35,671 nt of DNA from Candidatus Intestinimonas stercoravium (GTDB taxonomy: Bacteria > Bacillota > Clostridia > Oscillospirales > Oscillospiraceae). The stretch covers positions 1 through 35,671 of the forward strand of contig DWZK01000104.1 in NCBI GenBank assembly GCA_019117605.1. The letters are read 5' to 3'. Of the stretch, positions 32,315-35,671 are shown in pieces (the first letter of the stretch is position 1; every line of letters starts with the position of its first letter). The notes beneath the pieces are model-generated. The model had not been told where the DNA came from, searched no databases, and worked only from the letters and a program-made list of their open reading frames with translations. The position numbers were made by a program, and so were the translations under genes.

Positions 32315-33741
32315 CTATTTTTTGAGAAGATCTCCATGAGCTCCGGTTCCAGGTCCAGGAGCCTGCAGACTCTAAGGGCATCCCTGGGACAGGGCTCCCC
32401 CGGTTCGGCCTCGACGAGGTGGTAATCCATGAGGCGGGAGAGCCGGTCCAGAGGGGCCTCGCCCTTGCGGATGGCGGCGGTGTCCAGGGCCCCCAGCCCC
32501 GCCACGCGGTAGTGCCGCCGGGCCGCCTCAGAGACCCCGTCATAGTGGGTGGTCATCAGGGCCACGCAGTCGAGACGGTCGAGGTATTCCACCAGCGCTC
32601 TGGCCAGGGCCGCCCCCTCCTGGGGATTGGTGCCCCGGGCGAACTCGTCCAGCGCCACATAGAAGAACTTCCCCTTCTCCTCCCGGAGCACATCTCCCAG
32701 GGCGGCCACCTCTGCCCCGAAGGAGCTCAAGCCCTGTTCTACCGACTGCCGGTCGGTGCAGATGAGGGACACGCTGTCGAAGAGGGGCGTGGAGAAGCTG
32801 CCTGCGAAGGTGAAATACCCGGTCTGGGTCAGGAGGATGCCCAGGGTCACGCTCTTCATGGACACGCTCTTGCCGCCCATGTTGGCCCCCGTGATGACGG
32901 TGGCCCCCCGCTCCAGGGTGATGGATACGGGGGTGAAGCTCCCGCCCCGCTCCTGGAGGTGTTCAGCCACCTCGGGCTGCACCAGATCCACCGCCTCGAC
33001 CCGGATGTCCCCCGTCACCTGGGGACGGCAGCAGTAGAACCGCCGGGCCAGCTTGGCCTTGGCCAGCAACAGGTCCAGCCTCCCGATGGCGTCCATGGCC
33101 TCCAGGAAGGCATCCTTCTCCCGGATGAGGGCCATGGTCAGCCGCTTCCGGGCCTCCAGCTCCAGCCGGTCCTCCTTGAGCACCAATTCCCTGCGCCGGG
33201 CCATCAGGTCCTTCTGCCCCTTCTTCTCCGTCTGACGCAGAGCGTTCTCCACCAGGGCCTTTTCCTCCCGGACCCGTTCCAGCGCAGGCTCGAAGGCGAC
33301 TTCCACCGAGAAGGCGGGCAGCCGCCGTCCGCTGGGGTCCAGCAGGGCCAGAGCCTTGTCCATGCTCCGGATCGTCAGTCCCTCCAGAGGCCGGATCTGA
33401 GCGTAGGCCTGGGCGAGCCGCTCCAGGTGGATGAGGAAATGTTTCACTTCGAAGAGCTCCACCTCGTCCATGGGGGCGCTGGTGGGCCGTTTGAGAGAGT
33501 TGCGGATGTCGTGGAACTCGGAGAGGATATGGATCAGCGCGTCGGTCCGGCTCCCGTCCCGGTCCATCTCCTCCCGGAGCTGCTCCACCCGGGAGAGCTC
33601 CGCCTCCAGGGCGTCCTTCTCTCCCGGACCGTACCAGTGGGGCGACCGCACCAGAGCGTGTCCGAAGGGCGAGGCGGGCTCCATCCGCGCCATGACCCAG
33701 CTGTATCCCGTATCTTCCTTGAGCTGCGCGTTCAGTTTCAT
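32311..33741 (-). CDS. kamC: MutS-like ATPase, lysine 5,6-aminomutase reactivation component
   Basis: 476 residues. The C-terminal ATPase is of the MutS type: Walker A TGANMGGKS (about 284-292), 'ICTDRQSVEQGLSSFGAEV' signature, Walker B region 'FFYVALDEFARGTNPQEG' (359-376) and a 'MTTHYD' switch His. A helical, coiled-coil-prone core (about 155-235) precedes it; the DNA mismatch-recognition domain of MutS is absent, so DNA repair is unlikely. In lysine-fermenting Clostridia and Fusobacterium such a gene accompanies kamDE and, from memory of annotation practice, is assigned to reactivating the B12 aminomutase. It lies 44 bases downstream of kamB, with a GAGGTGATC site. Confidence 0.87.
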   Translation of the reverse strand: MKLNAQLKEDTGYSWVMARMEPASPFGHALVRSPHWYGPGEKDALEAELSRVEQLREEMDRDGSRTDALIHILSEFHDIRNSLKRPTSAPMDEVELFEVKHFLIHLERLAQAYAQIRPLEGLTIRSMDKALALLDPSGRRLPAFSVEVAFEPALERVREEKALVENALRQTEKKGQKDLMARRRELVLKEDRLELEARKRLTMALIREKDAFLEAMDAIGRLDLLLAKAKLARRFYCCRPQVTGDIRVEAVDLVQPEVAEHLQERGGSFTPVSITLERGATVITGANMGGKSVSMKSVTLGILLTQTGYFTFAGSFSTPLFDSVSLICTDRQSVEQGLSSFGAEVAALGDVLREEKGKFFYVALDEFARGTNPQEGAALARALVEYLDRLDCVALMTTHYDGVSEAARRHYRVAGLGALDTAAIRKGEAPLDRLSRLMDYHLVEAEPGEPCPRDALRVCRLLDLEPELMEIFSKNS

Positions 33742-33785
33742 AGTCGATCACCTCAAAAGCGTTATATGTCTATTCCCCGTTCTCG

Positions 33786-34787
33786 TCACTCGTCCTCTGC
33801 GCGGACGTCCACCACGGGCACCTCCACGGCCTCCCGGAGCGCGGACAGGAGGGCGGGCCCGTCCAGGTGCTTGCCATAGGCCGACCAGGGGTTCGCGGTC
33901 ACAGCGGAGATGGTGAGGGACTGCCGCACCAGCAGCTCGCCGCCGCAGCGCTGGAAGAGCTCCATGGCCGCCCGGTCCATCAGGAAGTGGGTGGCGTCCG
34001 GCGCGGCCACCACGATGGGGGCCCCCCGGCGGGCCAGGGTCCGCAGCAGGGGCCCGGTGACGCCGCCCCCCACCCAGAGCACGCACTTCTCCCGGGGCAG
34101 CTCCTGCCAGTTGGGCGTACCGCCCTCCTGGAGGGGCAGCTCCAGCGCCTCTCCGGACAGGGTGAAGAGGGCATAGCGGTCCGCCCCCGCCAGAGCGGTC
34201 CGGAGCCCGGCCTCCTCCGGCTCCCGGGTGGCGAAGAGGCCGCAGGTATGGGCGGTCTCCCCCACGATGGCGGGGATCCCCCCGTCCATGGAGGCGCCCA
34301 CGCACAGGATGGCGCAGGCCCCGGGCTCCGCCCCAGCCAGGGACTTCCGCCCCGCGGCCCCGTCGATGAGCACCCGCTCCGCCCCCATGGCCCGGAACCG
34401 CCGGGAGAGAGGGGCCAGCTGCCCCACCGCCGAGGGGCCCGCCAGCTGGATGTACCCGTCGGACAGGGCCCGGAAGATCCCCACCACCCCCAGCGGGGTC
34501 ATCACGTCGGTGAGCCCTTCCACCACCAGCGTGGTGTCGCACAGGGGGAGCATCCCCCGCGCCGTGGCGAAGAGGGTGCCGGAGGGCACCCAGATCTCCG
34601 GCTTCTCGGTGCCGGTCACCACGTCAGTCCGCTCTCCGTCCCGGCCCACCGAGGTCATGGCCAGGACCTCTCCCTCCAGCTCTCGGATGAGCCGGCACAT
34701 GGCGGTGGTCTTCCCCGCGTTCTTGCACAGGCCGATGAATGTGACGGTGGGCGCGTCCCCCACCAGGGGGGCGAGCAGCTTCGTCAT
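33786..34787 (-). CDS. kamB: lysine 5,6-aminomutase reactivation P-loop protein
   Basis: 333 residues with an N-terminal P-loop 'GLCKNAGKTT' (19-28) and a nucleotide-binding-fold body; 'GAAGRKSLAGAEPGACILCV'-like and 'VVAAPDATHFLMDRAAMEL' segments follow. It is the partner of the MutS-like KamC in lysine fermentation clusters and is presumed to help exchange damaged cobalamin in KamDE. The biochemical role is inferred from context. The frame is open to 34826; the ATG at 34787 (MTKLLAPL) is chosen because AGGAGG lies seven bases upstream. Its own promoter lies at 34883-34911. Confidence 0.83.
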   Translation of the reverse strand: MTKLLAPLVGDAPTVTFIGLCKNAGKTTAMCRLIRELEGEVLAMTSVGRDGERTDVVTGTEKPEIWVPSGTLFATARGMLPLCDTTLVVEGLTDVMTPLGVVGIFRALSDGYIQLAGPSAVGQLAPLSRRFRAMGAERVLIDGAAGRKSLAGAEPGACAILCVGASMDGGIPAIVGETAHTCGLFATREPEEAGLRTALAGADRYALFTLSGEALELPLQEGGTPNWQELPREKCVLWVGGGVTGPLLRTLARRGAPIVVAAPDATHFLMDRAAMELFQRCGGELLVRQSLTISAVTANPWSAYGKHLDGPALLSALREAVEVPVVDVRAEDE

Positions 34788-34882
34788 GGCGTTTCCTCCT
34801 TGTCTTCTATCCCTATCCCAGACCATTCGTCAAACCGGCAGATCTTCGCCCCTCCCGCGGGCACAGATCTGTTCTGATCCCC

Positions 34883-34911
34883 ATTATGGGTGGGACTTTC
34901 GGAATTGTCAA
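34883..34911 (-). promoter_or_regulatory. promoter of kamB-kamC
   Basis: Minus strand TTGACA (34911-34906), 17-base spacer, CATAAT (34888-34883), about 95 bases before kamB. No riboswitch core is visible in this leader. Confidence 0.75.
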
Positions 34912-34999
34912 TGCCCTCTCCGTCCCTTCCCCGGGCGGCGAAGGGCCCGTCCACGGCTGGAGCCCTTCTGCCCGAAGCCCTCCCGTCCCCCGGAAAAAC

Positions 35000-35028
35000 T
35001 TGTTTTTTCCCGTCCCCCGGGCTATAAT
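35000..35028 (+). promoter_or_regulatory. promoter of the XRE regulator gene with flanking repeats
   Basis: TTGTTT (35000-35005), 17-base spacer, TATAAT (35023-35028). A direct repeat CCCGTCCCCCGG occurs at 34982-34993 and 35009-35020, and an inverted repeat GGAAAAAC-tt-GTTTTTTCC (about 34992-35010) covers the -35 box. These could bind the regulator itself. Confidence 0.65.
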
Positions 35029-35091
35029 AGATCCAGTTCGAGCCGCCGGCCCCCTTCCCCGCCTGCGGCGCACAGAAGGAGTTTGATGACC

Positions 35092-35559
35092 ATGGTCACA
35101 CTTGCCCAGAGACTGGAAGAGCTCCGCACCGAGGCGGGCCTCAGCCGCCCGGCCCTGGCCGCCGCCCTCGGCTTCCCCAAGGGCTCCATCGAGAAGTTCG
35201 AGACCGGCCGCCAGACCCCCACCAAGGAGCAGCAGGAGCGCATCGCCGGCCACTTCGGCGTGTCCCTCTTCTACCTCCGGGGGGAGAGCGGCGACCGTAC
35301 CCGGATGGACGACTGGATGAGCGGCGCCTACCGGGAGGAGGAGCCGGGGCATGTCCCCACCCCCGCCCGGCAGCCCAGGCCCAAGGCCCCCGCTCCGGAG
35401 CCCGCCTCCGGCGGGCAGTCCACCGTGCTGGACGCCATGCTCTCCGGCAGCCAGTTCCGCTCTCTCCTCCGCTCGGTGGTGCTGGATGTGCTCAGCTCCC
35501 CTGAAGGGCAGGAGCTGGTGGCCAGGGTGGTGCGGAAGGAGCTCTCTAACCGCCGTTGA
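35092..35559 (+). CDS. small XRE-family HTH regulator
   Basis: 155 residues. An XRE-type HTH fills residues 1-62 ('TLAQRLEELRTEAGLSRPAL', 'GSIEKFETGRQTPTKEQQERIAGHFGVSLFYLRG'). A Pro/Ala-rich linker (about 80-105) and a short helical C-terminal domain follow, which may be for oligomerisation. The ATG at 35092 is preceded by AAGGAG at 10 bases; the ATG two codons earlier (35086) is only four bases from it and is less likely. It is divergent from kamB-kamC, but no direct evidence ties it to lysine metabolism. Confidence 0.8.
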   Translation: MVTLAQRLEELRTEAGLSRPALAAALGFPKGSIEKFETGRQTPTKEQQERIAGHFGVSLFYLRGESGDRTRMDDWMSGAYREEEPGHVPTPARQPRPKAPAPEPASGGQSTVLDAMLSGSQFRSLLRSVVLDVLSSPEGQELVARVVRKELSNRR

Positions 35560-35596
35560 CCGGAGCTTTCCGGCCGTCCCTCCATCCAGGTGAGAA

Positions 35597-35631
35597 GGGG
35601 CCCCGCCCGCAGCACATGCGGGCGGGGCCCC
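35597..35631 (+). terminator. GC-rich hairpin after the XRE gene
   Basis: Perfect 15-bp stem GGGGCCCCGCCCGCA / TGCGGGCGGGGCCCC with a five-base loop, about 38 bases after the stop. No T-tract follows directly, so it may act with the palindrome beyond it. Confidence 0.5.
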
Positions 35632-35635
35632 GCAG

Positions 35636-35671
35636 CGTGTCAAAAAAGTCCAAATGGACTTTTTTGACACG
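35636..35671. repeat. perfect palindrome at the window end
   Basis: CGTGTCAAAAAAGTCCA and its exact reverse complement, separated by AA, ending at the last base of the window. It contains A6 and T6 runs inside the stem. It could be a bidirectional terminator, a small dispersed repeat, or the edge of a mobile element. Confidence 0.75.

Noticed and set aside
32311-33741. MutS-type DNA mismatch repair or MutS2 recombination role
   Set aside because: The mismatch-recognition domain and a Smr domain are missing, and the gene sits with kamB and the lysine aminomutase genes.

Overview
The window is about 35.7 kb of GC-rich DNA from an anaerobic, amino-acid-fermenting Firmicute. Its gene content fits a gut Oscillospiraceae relative of Intestinimonas or Flavonifractor: a complete lysine fermentation set, oxygen-sensitive radical and Fe-S enzymes, Firmicutes-type promoters and AGGAGG ribosome sites. 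The taxon is inference; no rRNA or marker gene is present. No tRNA, rRNA, CRISPR array, transposase or phage gene was seen.

Left part (1-6.7 kb, all minus strand): a partial BspA-type leucine-rich-repeat surface protein at the edge, a multi-pass membrane protein, a large HTH regulator with its own promoter and operator-like dyad, and a 1169-residue fusion of a calcineurin-like phosphoesterase with an HSP90/GHKL-type ATPase. The fusion is the least familiar gene in the window.

6.7-12 kb: a Zn/Cd/Pb-type P1B ATPase with a detached HMA protein, divergent from an ArsR sensor, followed by an AraC regulator. A ferredoxin-tailed aldo/keto-reductase homologue lies convergent to AraC.

12-18 kb: a PAS-AAA-Fis sigma-54 activator, then a clear -24/-12 promoter driving a YtcJ-type amidohydrolase, an M20D amidohydrolase and a YfcC-family permease. 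This looks like a regulated uptake and hydrolysis unit for an acylated or peptide-like amino-acid derivative.

18-25.3 kb: a 2-hydroxyacyl-CoA dehydratase-type subunit and a second subunit fused in frame to its ATP-dependent activase; then a YgjP-type metalloprotease, a DUF2804 protein, a YlbJ-like membrane protein, a small Cys-rich protein and an unrecognised protein.

25.4-34.8 kb (minus strand): the lysine-to-crotonyl-CoA pathway. kamB-kamC (aminomutase reactivation) come first from their own promoter. A second promoter, whose -35 box contains the kamC stop codon, then starts a leader with a lysine riboswitch and two tandem terminators, followed by kal-kce-kdd-kamA-kamD-kamE. The 3' strand of riboswitch helix P1 is also the 5' arm of the first terminator, so lysine binding should block termination. 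This predicts an ON switch that induces lysine catabolism with lysine. Downstream enzymes acetyl-CoA/butyryl-CoA side (Bcd-Etf, CoA transferase) and a lysine transporter are not in the window.

Right edge: a divergent small XRE regulator and a perfect 17-bp-arm palindrome at the last base.
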